This document shows, piece after piece, positions 26,070 to 35,793 of a stretch of 64,000 bases of DNA. Numbering within the stretch: the stretch's first letter is position 1; every line of letters starts with the position of its first letter. This stretch comes from Mariniblastus sp. (GTDB lineage Bacteria; Planctomycetota; Planctomycetia; Pirellulales; Pirellulaceae): NCBI GenBank assembly GCA_022447605.1, contig JAKVBG010000002.1, forward strand, positions 1 to 64,000, given 5' to 3'. The position numbers were made by a program, and so were the translations under genes. The notes under the pieces were generated by a model, which saw only the letters and a program-made list of their open reading frames with translations, did not search any database and was not told the DNA's origin.

Positions 26070-26461
26070 CGGAAGTAACCCGGGTTGATGATCTGTAGGA
26101 CGGGACGTGTCGAGACCGATTCGGGACCCACACGCCACCCTGTGGATGGGTAATCAAAGCAAAATCAATTTCGAATACCCGGAAAACGGTTTGGCGGCTG
26201 ACTTATGAAACCGAGCCTATTGGATTTCTGTTGCGTCCGTTTGGGAAAATCCTACCCATTTTAGGCAAAATTGTCGATTTGGGCGAATGCCAATTTGTCG
26301 ACGTTACGAACACCCCATCGGGGCTGCCTGGTGGGAACAGTGGTGGCTCGACCTGGTCAATTCTGTGCCGAGGTGAGCAAAAGAGGGGCGCGGCGGGACG
26401 CTAAAATGTTAAAATGTGCCAGACTGGACTGTTGCAACACACAGGGAGATTGAGGATTTTG
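26070..26461. other. divergent intergenic region, AT-rich
   Basis: A 392-bp gap between the fusion gene and the dihaem peroxidase gene, presumably holding both promoters. TAAAATGT occurs twice in tandem (26402-26417), near the peroxidase start. No gene or strong hairpin was found. Confidence 0.55.
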
Positions 26462-27526
26462 ATGAACCGTTTACTCTCATCATGGCCCATTCTATGGGGC
26501 GGAATCTGGCTGGTTTCGATCGGTGCGCCAACGACCGCTCAGGAGTCCGAATCTGCGCAGTTGCAGCCCGTCCCGGAGGATACCCTTCCCGACAAATTAC
26601 CGATCGATACGATCCCGAAAGGCTTTTCCACTTCGCCCGTTGCGCCGCTGGACAACCCGACCACACCGGCCAAGGTCGCCCTGGGGCGCAGGTTGTTTTT
26701 TGACCGGATCCTGTCTCGCGACGGCACGGTGGCCTGCGCGACCTGCCATCGACCAGAGCAGGGATTTGCCAGTTCCGAACCGATTGCGGTCGGGATCGAG
26801 GGCCGCTTGGGAAAACGGAATGCACCGTCGATCCTCAACCGTGGTTATGGGAGTCACTTTCTGTGGGACGGCAGCGCAACGTCGCTGGAAGACCAGGCCT
26901 TGACCCCGATTGAAAATCCGGATGAGTTTGGAACCGATGTCGAGACCGTGCTCAAGGCGTTGCGCTCGGATGAGAGTTATCAGGTTGAATTTGCCGGAGC
27001 GTTTGGTGAATCCGATTCCATCGAAGAGGTGATTTCGGCGGATCGACTGGCCAAGGCGATTGCCAGTTTTGAGCGGACCTTGGTCTATGGCAACACGTTG
27101 GTGGACCGCTTTCGCGCTTCGGAATACGGTGCCCTCTCCCGCGAGGCCAGGCAGGGAATGTGGATCTTCGAGAGTGCAGGAGGCTGCTGGAAATGTCACG
27201 GAGGTGAAATATTTTCCGACGAGAAATTCCATAATACGGGCGTCGACTTTGACAATCCGAATCGTGACAGGGGTCGTTTTGAAGTGACCGGCCAGGAAGA
27301 GGACAAGTTCAAATTCAAGACGCCTTCGTTGCGGGGCATTGCCCTGACCGCACCCTACATGCACGACGGCGGTATGAAAACGCTCAAGGACGTGGTCGAG
27401 TTTTACAACAAGGGGGGTGCGCCGGACGATCCCAACCTTGACCAGGAAATGCAGCCGCTGAACCTGAGCGAAAAAGAGGTCGGCTTCCTTGTCGAGTTCC
27501 TCAAAGCCTTGTCACAACAACCGTAG
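26462..27526 (+). CDS. dihaem cytochrome c peroxidase (CcpA/MauG family)
   Basis: A 354-residue exported protein. ATG 26462 opens a signal peptide (PILWGGIWLVSIGAPTTA). Two c-type haem sites are visible: CATCH (92-96) and CWKCH (242-246), with the distal Met in APYMHDG (M300). This is the arrangement of bacterial cytochrome c peroxidases and MauG. The first site is followed by QGFASSEPIAVGIEG and RNAPSILN, both family hallmarks. It reduces hydrogen peroxide with electrons from small cytochromes, or oxidises another protein, in the periplasm. It is divergent from the redoxin/haem/copper fusion, so a shared electron path is possible. Confidence 0.93.
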   Translation: MNRLLSSWPILWGGIWLVSIGAPTTAQESESAQLQPVPEDTLPDKLPIDTIPKGFSTSPVAPLDNPTTPAKVALGRRLFFDRILSRDGTVACATCHRPEQGFASSEPIAVGIEGRLGKRNAPSILNRGYGSHFLWDGSATSLEDQALTPIENPDEFGTDVETVLKALRSDESYQVEFAGAFGESDSIEEVISADRLAKAIASFERTLVYGNTLVDRFRASEYGALSREARQGMWIFESAGGCWKCHGGEIFSDEKFHNTGVDFDNPNRDRGRFEVTGQEEDKFKFKTPSLRGIALTAPYMHDGGMKTLKDVVEFYNKGGAPDDPNLDQEMQPLNLSEKEVGFLVEFLKALSQQP

Positions 27527-27716
27527 GGGTTTTTGATCATCGGTTGGATAGCGGCCAGCGCGGCCCATGTCTTAAATTGCGTGATCGGGCGAATCTGTAA
27601 TAATCGATCGGGGCGGGCAGGTCATGGCCTGTGCGCACGGGGTTCAGGGACGAACCGAAGTGTGTCAAACGGCGGTAATACGAGAGGGGAGCAGACAGTA
27701 ACGATGGTGGATCCAA

Positions 27717-28691
27717 ATGCATAAGAGTAGAGATCGAGAGCGGGTCGAGATTCAGGGTGTTTCACTGCAATTGGGACAAGCCCACTCCTCCAGTGACCAG
27801 TGGATCGGGCAGGACGAAATCCTGCGACAGGTTTTGGCCTGTTGGATCGTAGTGGACGAGGCCGACTTGGCCCTGACGCCACGGTTGGTGGGGCCACCCG
27901 GAATCGGCAAGACGGCGCTGGCCATGGCGGCGGCCGAATACCGTGAACAGGATCTCTATATCTACCAGTGTACCGCGGATACTCGGCCGGAAGACTTGCT
28001 GGTGACACCGGTCCTGTCGGAGAACGGTCGCATCGCCTACCACGCTTCGCCGCTGGTTTCGGCCATGATTAAGGGAGGGGTCTGTATCCTCGATGAGGGG
28101 AACCGGATGAACGAAAAGAGCTGGGCCTCGCTGGCACCTCTCTTGGACCACCGGCGATACGTCGAGTCGATCGTGGCCGGCATTACCATTGAGGCTCATC
28201 CGGACTTTCGCTGCGCCGTGACGATGAATCAGGACGAGTCAACGTTTGAAGTCCCCGATTATATTCTCAGCCGTTTGCAGCCAACATTGAACTTGCAGTT
28301 TCCCAACCGGGAGGACGAGCTGGCGATCCTGGAATATCACTTGCCGTTTTGCAGCCAGGAAATGCTGGCCATGACGGTAGAATTCCTGCAGCGTTCCCAT
28401 GGATTGAACCTCGATTTTTCACCCCGTGACGGGATCAACCTGTTGCGGTATGCGACCAAACGGATTCAGCAGAACCCGGAACATCCGCTGGCGTTGGATG
28501 TGGCTTGGCAAGAAGCTTTGGAGCATTGTCTGGGGGAGGAAGCTCTCGATCTTGAGGGCCTGGCCGAGGCGCGGCACCGTACGCTCGGCGGTCAGACTTC
28601 ACCGCTCGGATTCGGTGATTTTTTCTTTTCACCCGAGGACCCCCTACACCCCGATCTGGGCGACCCGGACGACGGGGAAGAAGACGAATGA
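27717..28691 (+). CDS. MoxR-type AAA+ ATPase
   Basis: A 324-residue AAA+ protein of the MoxR/RavA class. Walker A is GPPGIGKT (59-66), Walker [13 protein letters not shown] (120-131), sensor 1 TMNQDE (169-174) and the arginine finger lies in LSRLQP (about R186). The loop around [13 protein letters not shown] corresponds to the MoxR family pre-sensor region. MoxR ATPases act as chaperones or remodelling motors for partner proteins, commonly VWA proteins. No VWA gene is here; instead the stop overlaps the start of the next gene by 4 bp (ATGA), so the two are translationally coupled. No clear ribosome-binding site precedes ATG 27717. Confidence 0.9.
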   Translation: MHKSRDRERVEIQGVSLQLGQAHSSSDQWIGQDEILRQVLACWIVVDEADLALTPRLVGPPGIGKTALAMAAAEYREQDLYIYQCTADTRPEDLLVTPVLSENGRIAYHASPLVSAMIKGGVCILDEGNRMNEKSWASLAPLLDHRRYVESIVAGITIEAHPDFRCAVTMNQDESTFEVPDYILSRLQPTLNLQFPNREDELAILEYHLPFCSQEMLAMTVEFLQRSHGLNLDFSPRDGINLLRYATKRIQQNPEHPLALDVAWQEALEHCLGEEALDLEGLAEARHRTLGGQTSPLGFGDFFFSPEDPLHPDLGDPDDGEEDE

Positions 28692-30583
28692 TCGACCCGC
28701 TGCTGGAGATCGGTCCCCGTGTCACCGCGCTGCCCATCGTGCACGGAAGGGGAGATTTTGCCTGGGAAGTACGGCGCGTCATGGCGTCCTATGATTTCGA
28801 CTGCGTTGCTCTCCCCTTACCGGCGTCGTTTCAATCGACCGTCGAACGGGCCGTCCTCGATTTGCCCAGACCGAGCGTGGTGGTTCAAAAAGAGCTGCGA
28901 ACCAATTTCGACTCTTATTTTTCTGAAGCATCAGGTGAAGCGGATGACATCGCGGGGCCCGAGGAATTGGAGCTGGGAGCGAGTTACGTCCCGGTCGATC
29001 CGTGCCAGGGAGTGATTGCCGCCATCCGGACGGCCATGGGGGAGCATATTCCCAGGCATTTTATCGACCTGGAGACGGCTCACTTCCTTCCCCATAGCCG
29101 TTTACTGCCGGATGCTTACGCGCTGAAGCAGGTCCCCCTGCAGAAATATGCGGCCGCCGTCCTTCCCTTTCTGGAACCCTCGCCCCATAAGGCGTGGAGG
29201 GATCGCGTCCATTTTATGGGTTGGCAGTTGCGGCAATTATCGGTGGACTACAAACGGATTCTGCTGGTATGCAGCATTCTGGATTGGCCCTGGATCCGCG
29301 CCGCCTACCTGGACCGTGAACTCCAATGCCCCGAGCATGACCCGGTCAACGAGGTGAAACAGTATCAGGTGGATCCGGATACGCTCTATTTTGCACTCGG
29401 TGAACTCCCTTTTATCACCGAGTTGTACGAGCGGGCACGAGCCGAGTTGTCGGACGATGCCCACCTCTCGATTGACGGAATCAAGGAGTTGCTGATCTCT
29501 GCGCGGCAAACATATCGGGAGGATTACGGGAACCGCGCCCGCAAGGTCACACCCCGGTTGCTGGCTGTGATTACCCGTTACATTCGCAACCTGACTTTAA
29601 TGGATCACAGTTTTTCTCCTCAATTGGTCGATGTCGTGACGGCGGCCAAGCAAGTCATTGGTGACGGTTATGCCCTGCATGTCCTGGCCAAGGCGAAGAC
29701 GTACCACTACGGTTCTGAAATGGGCTTGCCGGAAATCAGAATGGGTATCGACCAGGCTGCCTTTCCTGATGATTCCATCAGTCAAATGTCGAGCCGCTTG
29801 CCGGGGCCACCTGTTACCTGGAGCCAGATCGAACTCGTTCCGCGGCCAGACAGGAACCGCATCTCCCAGTGGAGGCAGAAATGGAACCCCTACCAGCAGT
29901 GCAGTTGGCCCCCGGAGGATGAGTTGATCGAAAATTTTCGTCGCGCTGTCTTTGACCGGGCGGCGGAGGTGATGGGTGCGGACCTGGCCAGAACGGAGAA
30001 ATTCACCAGCAGTGTCAAAGACGGGATCGACATTCGCGATACGGTGAGGCACTGGTATGACAAAGATATCTATGTCAAGGTACTGCCGCCAAATCGGGGG
30101 CGTCTCGATTGCGCGGTGATGCTGTTCGATTCACCGGCAGACCCTCGGCGTTACCCGTGGCGTACGACCTGGTTTGCCGAACATGCCAACGAATCCACCT
30201 TGGCGTTTTTCGCCAGCAGTTACCTGGACGAACCGGTTGGTCCGGGGATCTGCCTGGCTCACTACGGTGGATCGCTATTTCTCTATCCGCCCGTGACGAT
30301 CCCCGATATCTGGATCGACCCACGACTCGACTTCACCTCGACCTTGGAAGAGCGTCTCCTGGCAGCCGCCTGCCTGCACGCCCAGTCGCCGCACATTGCG
30401 CTGGTCAGTCCGTCCCCGCCTGGGCCTGCCTGGCGAGCGTTGGCCAGGGAATTCAAAAAGACCTGGGTCCACCTGCCCTTGTCGCGATTCAGTGATTCGA
30501 CGGTACAGCAGCTCAGAATGGTCCACGTTCTGAACGGGAAACAGGTGCGCAGTTACGCGGCTGATTTCATCCGCCGGAGTTGA
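28688..30583 (+). CDS. MoxR-associated protein, TraB/ChaN/TIKI-like N-terminal region
   Basis: A 631-residue cytoplasmic protein without signal or membrane helix, coupled to the MoxR gene by a 4-bp overlap. Residues 10-75 read like the first two strands of a TraB/ChaN/TIKI-type domain ([29 protein letters not shown]), and 165-215 like its conserved later helix-strand pair ([34 protein letters not shown]). Residues of about 250-400 are mostly helical. Residues 440-631 form an alpha/beta region with [20 protein letters not shown] and a candidate beta-strand series near the end ([18 protein letters not shown]). The N-terminal call is by motif resemblance; similar domains (for example DUF5682) are reported beside MoxR genes in predicted biological-conflict clusters. 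No known function. Confidence 0.6.
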   Translation: MIDPLLEIGPRVTALPIVHGRGDFAWEVRRVMASYDFDCVALPLPASFQSTVERAVLDLPRPSVVVQKELRTNFDSYFSEASGEADDIAGPEELELGASYVPVDPCQGVIAAIRTAMGEHIPRHFIDLETAHFLPHSRLLPDAYALKQVPLQKYAAAVLPFLEPSPHKAWRDRVHFMGWQLRQLSVDYKRILLVCSILDWPWIRAAYLDRELQCPEHDPVNEVKQYQVDPDTLYFALGELPFITELYERARAELSDDAHLSIDGIKELLISARQTYREDYGNRARKVTPRLLAVITRYIRNLTLMDHSFSPQLVDVVTAAKQVIGDGYALHVLAKAKTYHYGSEMGLPEIRMGIDQAAFPDDSISQMSSRLPGPPVTWSQIELVPRPDRNRISQWRQKWNPYQQCSWPPEDELIENFRRAVFDRAAEVMGADLARTEKFTSSVKDGIDIRDTVRHWYDKDIYVKVLPPNRGRLDCAVMLFDSPADPRRYPWRTTWFAEHANESTLAFFASSYLDEPVGPGICLAHYGGSLFLYPPVTIPDIWIDPRLDFTSTLEERLLAAACLHAQSPHIALVSPSPPGPAWRALAREFKKTWVHLPLSRFSDSTVQQLRMVHVLNGKQVRSYAADFIRRS

Positions 30584-30624
30584 AGTAAGCGTGGTCGTTG
30601 ACGGCTTATCGTTGCTTGCCAGAT

Positions 30625-31623
30625 TCAGCGCCAGTATTTGCCAGCAGGTGCTTCCTGTGGCTGCTGCAGGAATTGCGAGCCTCGGCGGTTGAGCCGTTCA
30701 GCCCGCCGCTCGGTCCCCACAGCCAACCGATCGATTGCGTCCAGCTGACTGCGGATTTTGGCGGAGAATCCTGGCGTCGCTCGAGATTCCCTCGCCAACT
30801 GGGTGACATCGGCGACCGACTCCAACGATTCAAAGGAAACCCGATTGTCGATCAGGCCGATCTCATGCGCTCGTCTTGCCGAGAATCCGGGCAGCAGGCT
30901 GTCCCAGCCGATGGGAAGGGTGTCCGGTTGCACCGCGTTGAAATGTTCTGTCAGGTTTGTCTTGTTGCTGTTGAGCAGTGGATCGTAAAACTCCGGTTCA
31001 CTCTGCAGAGCGTTGGCCCGTTGGAGGATGTCGAGAAACAGCGCCTGAGATTGTTGGGGGGTTGCCGTGGTTGGATAGATGCGAATCGACCAATCGGGCT
31101 GCATCGATTTGGCACCCACCAGGTCCGCTTCGTCGGCAATGACATAAATGATCTCGTACTTGCGACTGATGCTCAACATCGGAATGTACGGTTCGTTCTT
31201 TTCAGTGCGACCTTCGATCGATACGCTCAGGTAACTGCCATCGCGGCGCCCAAAGCTCAACATTGTATGGGCGACCGACGGGCTTGCGTTGGGAGAGGTG
31301 ACGATGAAATCGACCGTTTCGATCGAGTCGACGGGGAAAGTCTGGTCGTAATGGCCGACCACATAATCATCGGCAGTCAGGTAATCGCAGCGGCGAATGT
31401 TGTACAGCGTGATCGTCTCACCGGAAACCTGACTGTGGGGAAGAACTTGTTGATCGGGACTCCAGTCCCGTTGATTGCTGGGGAGTATGCGGTCACCCAA
31501 ACGGTTGACTTGCCACGCTTGGCATCCAGCCAGAAGCAATCCCCCAATCAACACTCCCAGAAGAGGGAGGCGTCCCTTCGTATTGCCGACTGTGAATTCC
31601 ATCGATCCCAGGCACTTTGACAT
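30625..31623 (-). CDS. DUF4105-type lipoprotein, Cys-less variant
   Basis: Up to 332 residues. The N-terminus is a lipoprotein signal ending LLLAGC (C34); ATG 31602 is an alternative start that still keeps the lipobox. The central domain contains AHTMLSFGRRDGSYLSVSIEG (117-138, with conserved H119) and EKNEPYIPM, matching DUF4105. Some DUF4105 proteins (Lnb of Bacteroides) N-acylate lipoproteins using a Cys/His pair, the Cys lying in an N-x-C-T-T-N motif. Here that site reads NSNKTN (218-223), so the Cys is Asn220. The protein could be inactive or use another chemistry. Last gene of the three-gene envelope operon; it starts 61 bp after the OstA-like gene. Confidence 0.7.
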   Translation of the reverse strand: MSKCLGSMEFTVGNTKGRLPLLGVLIGGLLLAGCQAWQVNRLGDRILPSNQRDWSPDQQVLPHSQVSGETITLYNIRRCDYLTADDYVVGHYDQTFPVDSIETVDFIVTSPNASPSVAHTMLSFGRRDGSYLSVSIEGRTEKNEPYIPMLSISRKYEIIYVIADEADLVGAKSMQPDWSIRIYPTTATPQQSQALFLDILQRANALQSEPEFYDPLLNSNKTNLTEHFNAVQPDTLPIGWDSLLPGFSARRAHEIGLIDNRVSFESLESVADVTQLARESRATPGFSAKIRSQLDAIDRLAVGTERRAERLNRRGSQFLQQPQEAPAGKYWR

Positions 31624-31684
31624 GAAAGACAGGTCAGCTTGTAGGGGAATTCCGTGGCCGAGTTCAATACCGAAGCGAGTGCTA

Positions 31685-34600
31685 TCACCGGTTCCGCATG
31701 GTGGCGCGTTTCATGTTCTCAATTTTTGTCGAGTTGTCGGCAGGGCGATAGCGGATCTTCTCGGCAACCAGTCGGGCCGATTTCCCGCCGGTCTCAGAAA
31801 CGGTCTGCAAGGTGGCATCGCTGCGCGAGGAACCTTCGAGATACAGGTAATCATTCCCCTGGTCGTAGCGGACCTCGTGGGCTGTGGCCGTGAATTGACT
31901 GCTGCTGATCCGGGCATTACCCCGCGCCCGCAGTTCGGATTGTTCCTGTCCCGTTGCCTGGGGTGTCCACTGGTTGATGGTCAGGGTGGCACAGTTCAGC
32001 CGAAAGGCATCGGCTGGCGGGTTGGGATCGTCAGGATTGAAGGACTGATCCATGGTAGAGACCGGGACGTAGAGGGCCCGGATGTTGCCGGTCATGTCCA
32101 GCGATTTCGATTCGGTATGGACTCGCAGGGCCTGGTCAAAATTGGTCTGGATAAACAGGTAGGGTGCGTTGGTTGTAGATTTCTTTTGAAAGGAGAGGGG
32201 CGATGCGCTGCCCGTGCCGTTGCTCCGATTGGGCCGGTGGATAGCCAGGGCGCCTGGACCTTCGGCCGTCATGCGGTTTTCCTTTACATGGATCCTCGCC
32301 GTGGGAGCAACCAGTTTCTGCTGTTCCGTGAGTTTTCCGCTGGCATCGCTGGTAAGGTTGGCAATCAATACGGGCCGGGGAGGGACGGGTTGCTCAAAGC
32401 CGGCCAGTTGAAATACGGGTTGGCCTTCCGGAAGTCGATCCACCAGTAACAAGGTCTTGATCTCCGGTTCCGGGAGAGGGATGGACGTTTCGCTCGCGTT
32501 GGCTGGTTCTGGCGTGCGAAGACTGACGGAGCGGTCGAGCTCAATGCTGAGGATGGCCGATTCCGTGGACGTTTGACGCCGGATGTTGTCCTTGCCGCTC
32601 GTGACCGAACGGGAGACGACGTTCCGTTCAAAATAGATTTGCGCTCCGTCAAAAATCATTCCGCCCTGCCAGGTGATGTTCAGCTTCTCCCTGTCAGCGT
32701 CGGTTGCCTGGGTTGGTTTCCGGTCCTTTGCCTTGTCCACCAGGTTCATTACCAGATTGCCTGGTCCGTTGATCCAGACCCGGTTGGCCTGCTGGTCGAG
32801 GAAGACATCCGGTCCGGACAGAGTCATGTCCCGGGTGGCTACGGTGGCGGCTGGGATGCCTGCCCCCTCAGAGATCTGGAGTCGGTAGTTGTCGTTTCCT
32901 TGGGGTTCGGCTTTCAGGCGGTGTCCGGTGAGCTCGACCTGGCGATTTGGTTGGCTACCTCCTGTTTCGGTTTCCAGTTGCCAGACTTTCACGTTACCTG
33001 TCATCTCCAGGTCTGTAATGTCCGTGTCTCCATCCTCGTTGCGCAACACCAGGTCGAGTTCCTGGCTTTGGAAGAACAGCCGGCCGGGTGGCGTGTGGTT
33101 GGGATAGGGAGTCCGTCGAACGACGAACCTGGGGTGGCTGCCCCGTTCAATCGGTCGACTTGCCCCGCTCGTCGACCGCGATGGAAGCGATTGGTATGTG
33201 GCTGGCCGAGGTGCTTTTGCGCCGGATTCAGGCAAGGCGACTGGATTGCCTGGCCAATGTGCCGTCAAACGCTCTGTGCTCCCTTGAATTTCCTTTGATC
33301 GGATTTGAACCTGACCGGTCGCCACCAGCCGCGCGGGTTGGTAGTTCCAGCCTGCCGGTTTGCCGGCCAGGGAGGTTTTTTGATTTTCCCACAGCGCGAA
33401 ACGAATCGTTTCGGCGTCGATGGCCGTGCCAGGGTCGAGTTGGACGTAGGCATCACCATCGAGGGTGATGACTTTCTTCCGCGGATCCACCTGCCGAATC
33501 GTTAAATGATTTTTCCACCGCGCCTGCATGGCGTCGGTTACGGTTTCCCCCTGTCGAACCATCCACCCCGGTCCGAATGCATTGAGCTTGCCGAGAGAGT
33601 TGTCGGCGGGCATTTCATAATTGAAATGCTGGGAAACAAAATGGTTGGGCCCTTGTACAATTTCCACTTGCTCGGCAGTGCCCCTGGCTTCGACCTGGTT
33701 CTCTTCCAGGTTGTAACGCAGGTATTCACCCTGGACCCGAGAGCCCTTGCTGTTGGCGGTCAAGATGGCAGGTGAGCCGGCTGCGACGATTTCCCGTAGC
33801 TCGAATTGGGCATTCAACAATTCGCTTTCACGTGGAGCGACAGGGTCTTCGGAAAGATCGTTGAAATGAAGATCCAGTTTTTCACAGGCCAGGTTGTCGC
33901 CCTGGGGGTCCAGCTGTTTGACAAGGACGTTCTCTCGGAACGCCGCCTGATTCCGGTAAAAATCAAACTGAAAGGCACCGTCACAGGTGATTTCCAGAGG
34001 GGATTGGTCGGGTTGCAATGGGGTTGATCGATCCGCAGAAGCGTTTGCTTTCGGTTTCGGTTCCATTCGCAGGAAGTCGAGGTAGGCCAGCTGCAGGCGG
34101 CGAATCCCGTTGATGTTGGAAAACTCTGCCTTGAGGTTGCTGTTGATGGACTCGTGTGAGAGTTCAATGGACAGGTTGCGACCTCGGCCCTGATGGTTGC
34201 CAAATTGAAAGTCGACCGGGGACAGGGTGAAGATCTTTCGCCGTGTCACTTGTACATTGCTGGTCGTGATCCGAATCGTTTCCCCATGGCTTGAACCGGG
34301 CTGGAAAACTTCGACCTGGCCGATGAGCTGAGCCTGTTCCAGTTTGTTGGGTTCGTCGGTCGCCCCACTCCCCAGCTGGAGGCCATGACGGAATCGCAAC
34401 TTCGCTTTCTTTTCGGTTCGCAGGATCAGTGGGGGTCCGGGCGACTCCCCCGGTTCAGCTTCGCGGGGCTTGAGGACCATCGTGAAAGGGTAGACGTCCC
34501 AGGTGCCATCCGTTTCATTACGGGAGTAATCCTGGAACAGGATTTTTCCTTCGGCCGTATCGAGTGACTTGCACGGTCGAAGTTCCCAACTTCCCTCGGG

Positions 34601-34807
34601 AAGATACTTTGCAAATTCCGATTTGTCGTCCACGGGTAAAGGAGGGCCAGCCGGAACCTGGTTGGCTTCCTGGACTTCATTCAGCTGGCCGTCAATCAGC
34701 GGGGTGATGATCACCAGGTAGCAGACATAGACGGCTGCCGTCGCCAGCAGTGCCGTCAAATACTGCTTGAACGGGTGGGGGCGAACCTCCAGCGGCTGAA
34801 TGCTCAT
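31685..34807 (-). CDS. giant OstA/LptA-LptC-like membrane-anchored protein
   Basis: A 1040-residue protein. ATG 34807 is used because one helix (YLTALLATAAVYVCYLVII) follows a short basic N-terminus; the frame extends upstream to 34885 but would overlap the preceding gene. The rest is almost entirely beta-strand, with repeated OstA-type units such as KVITLDGDAYVQL, LVATGQVQIRSKEIQGSTERL, DLEMTGNVKVWQLETE and ELRARGNARISSSQFTATAHEVRYD. LptA and LptC carry lipopolysaccharide across the periplasm using this jelly-roll; here many units are joined in one anchored chain. Its neighbour upstream is a KdsC-like phosphatase, as in kdsC-lptC-lptA operons of Proteobacteria. Confidence 0.75.
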   Translation of the reverse strand: MSIQPLEVRPHPFKQYLTALLATAAVYVCYLVIITPLIDGQLNEVQEANQVPAGPPLPVDDKSEFAKYLPEGSWELRPCKSLDTAEGKILFQDYSRNETDGTWDVYPFTMVLKPREAEPGESPGPPLILRTEKKAKLRFRHGLQLGSGATDEPNKLEQAQLIGQVEVFQPGSSHGETIRITTSNVQVTRRKIFTLSPVDFQFGNHQGRGRNLSIELSHESINSNLKAEFSNINGIRRLQLAYLDFLRMEPKPKANASADRSTPLQPDQSPLEITCDGAFQFDFYRNQAAFRENVLVKQLDPQGDNLACEKLDLHFNDLSEDPVAPRESELLNAQFELREIVAAGSPAILTANSKGSRVQGEYLRYNLEENQVEARGTAEQVEIVQGPNHFVSQHFNYEMPADNSLGKLNAFGPGWMVRQGETVTDAMQARWKNHLTIRQVDPRKKVITLDGDAYVQLDPGTAIDAETIRFALWENQKTSLAGKPAGWNYQPARLVATGQVQIRSKEIQGSTERLTAHWPGNPVALPESGAKAPRPATYQSLPSRSTSGASRPIERGSHPRFVVRRTPYPNHTPPGRLFFQSQELDLVLRNEDGDTDITDLEMTGNVKVWQLETETGGSQPNRQVELTGHRLKAEPQGNDNYRLQISEGAGIPAATVATRDMTLSGPDVFLDQQANRVWINGPGNLVMNLVDKAKDRKPTQATDADREKLNITWQGGMIFDGAQIYFERNVVSRSVTSGKDNIRRQTSTESAILSIELDRSVSLRTPEPANASETSIPLPEPEIKTLLLVDRLPEGQPVFQLAGFEQPVPPRPVLIANLTSDASGKLTEQQKLVAPTARIHVKENRMTAEGPGALAIHRPNRSNGTGSASPLSFQKKSTTNAPYLFIQTNFDQALRVHTESKSLDMTGNIRALYVPVSTMDQSFNPDDPNPPADAFRLNCATLTINQWTPQATGQEQSELRARGNARISSSQFTATAHEVRYDQGNDYLYLEGSSRSDATLQTVSETGGKSARLVAEKIRYRPADNSTKIENMKRATMRNR

Positions 34808-34856
34808 TGATTTCACGTCGGTCAAGTCGATATCCTTATCGATTCTGAAACAACCG

Positions 34857-35381
34857 CTACGAGTTCGAGTAATCCACCAGAACATCCGCCCATCGCTTCT
34901 GGCTTTCGAGCAGCGTTTCGATCAATTCCCGCACGGCGCCGCGCCCACCCGGGGACTGGGTGACCAGTCTGGCAGCGGCGCGAACTTCCGCAGAGCCATC
35001 GGATACCGAGGCGGGCAAGCCGACCACTTTCATCACTTCCAGGTCTGCCAGATCGTCCCCGATGTAGCAGACCTGTTCAGGTTCCAGGCCCAGGGATTCC
35101 ATGATTTGCCGGGCCACCGCCAGTTTTTGGTCGACACCCTGGCGGAGGATTTCGACCCCCAGTTCACTCGCTCTCAATTTGACGATGTGGGATGTGCGGG
35201 CGGTCAGGATCCCGAAATGGTGGCCCGCCCGTTGCCATAGCTTGATTCCCAGGCCGTCCCGCACATGGAATGACTTCGTCTCAATTCCCTGGTTGTCGTA
35301 GGTGATGCGTCCATCGGTCATCACTCCGTCGACATCCGAGAGAATGAGTTCAATCTTCTGCATTCTTTGCTCGAGCTTCAT
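34857..35381 (-). CDS. kdsC: KdsC-like HAD phosphatase (3-deoxy-D-manno-octulosonate-8-P phosphatase type)
   Basis: A 174-residue HAD enzyme starting at ATG 35381 (in-frame ATGs at 35444 and further upstream give poorly conserved extensions). Motifs: DVDGVMTDG (D16, D18), LTART (T60), K86 in QGVDQK, and YIGDDLADLEVM (D109-D110). The absence of a cap domain, the GxxGRGAVRELIE tail and the length of about 170-190 residues match KdsC, which dephosphorylates KDO 8-phosphate for lipopolysaccharide core synthesis and works as a tetramer. It heads the operon with the OstA-like and DUF4105 genes. Exact substrate is inferred from family and context. Confidence 0.85.
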   Translation of the reverse strand: MKLEQRMQKIELILSDVDGVMTDGRITYDNQGIETKSFHVRDGLGIKLWQRAGHHFGILTARTSHIVKLRASELGVEILRQGVDQKLAVARQIMESLGLEPEQVCYIGDDLADLEVMKVVGLPASVSDGSAEVRAAARLVTQSPGGRGAVRELIETLLESQKRWADVLVDYSNS

Positions 35382-35793
35382 CGATGCGTCTAACCCTTCC
35401 GTGTCGGCATATGTTGGTTCACCATGGCGAATCTTAATTGGCATTAGAAAGTCGGGCAATGTTGAGATTGCTAGCGGATTTCCGGTCCCCTTCAGCAGGA
35501 TGGGCCAAAGCGATTCGGGTGACCCGGGAAAAAAGCGAAAACTCCTGCCTGCATCCCTGTCTGGCCAGGACAGCCCCGTTTTCTCTAACTTCCATATGCT
35601 CCGGCGAGGAGCTGCCACCCGGTCGTTACCGGACCGTCGGCTGCCGGTTTAACGCCGGTTGCTCTGTTTCCTGTCAATGCTCGGGTCAGGCGGTAGAATA
35701 GAGAAGGCCGGTTCGATCGACCGGGGCAGCCGGGTCGTACCGTGCAGCGTTTGGCCGTTTTTGACCAGCGTGGGGATTTGATTGAGAGCGTCG
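35382..35793. other. divergent intergenic region
   Basis: A 412-bp gap between the envelope operon and the PI-PLC gene. It holds the candidate promoter at 35671-35699 and a CCGGT-TCGATCG-ACCGG hairpin just after it. No gene with a ribosome-binding site was found. Confidence 0.5.
35671..35699 (+). promoter_or_regulatory. candidate promoter for the PI-PLC gene
   Basis: CTGTCA (35671-35676) and TAGAAT (35694-35699) are spaced by 17 bp (4/6 and 5/6 matches to -35 and -10 consensus). The predicted start point, near 35706, gives an approximately 90-nt leader before ATG 35794. Confidence 0.35.

Noticed and set aside
30598-31620. Plus-strand ORF of 340 residues
   Set aside because: Antisense shadow of the DUF4105 lipoprotein gene.
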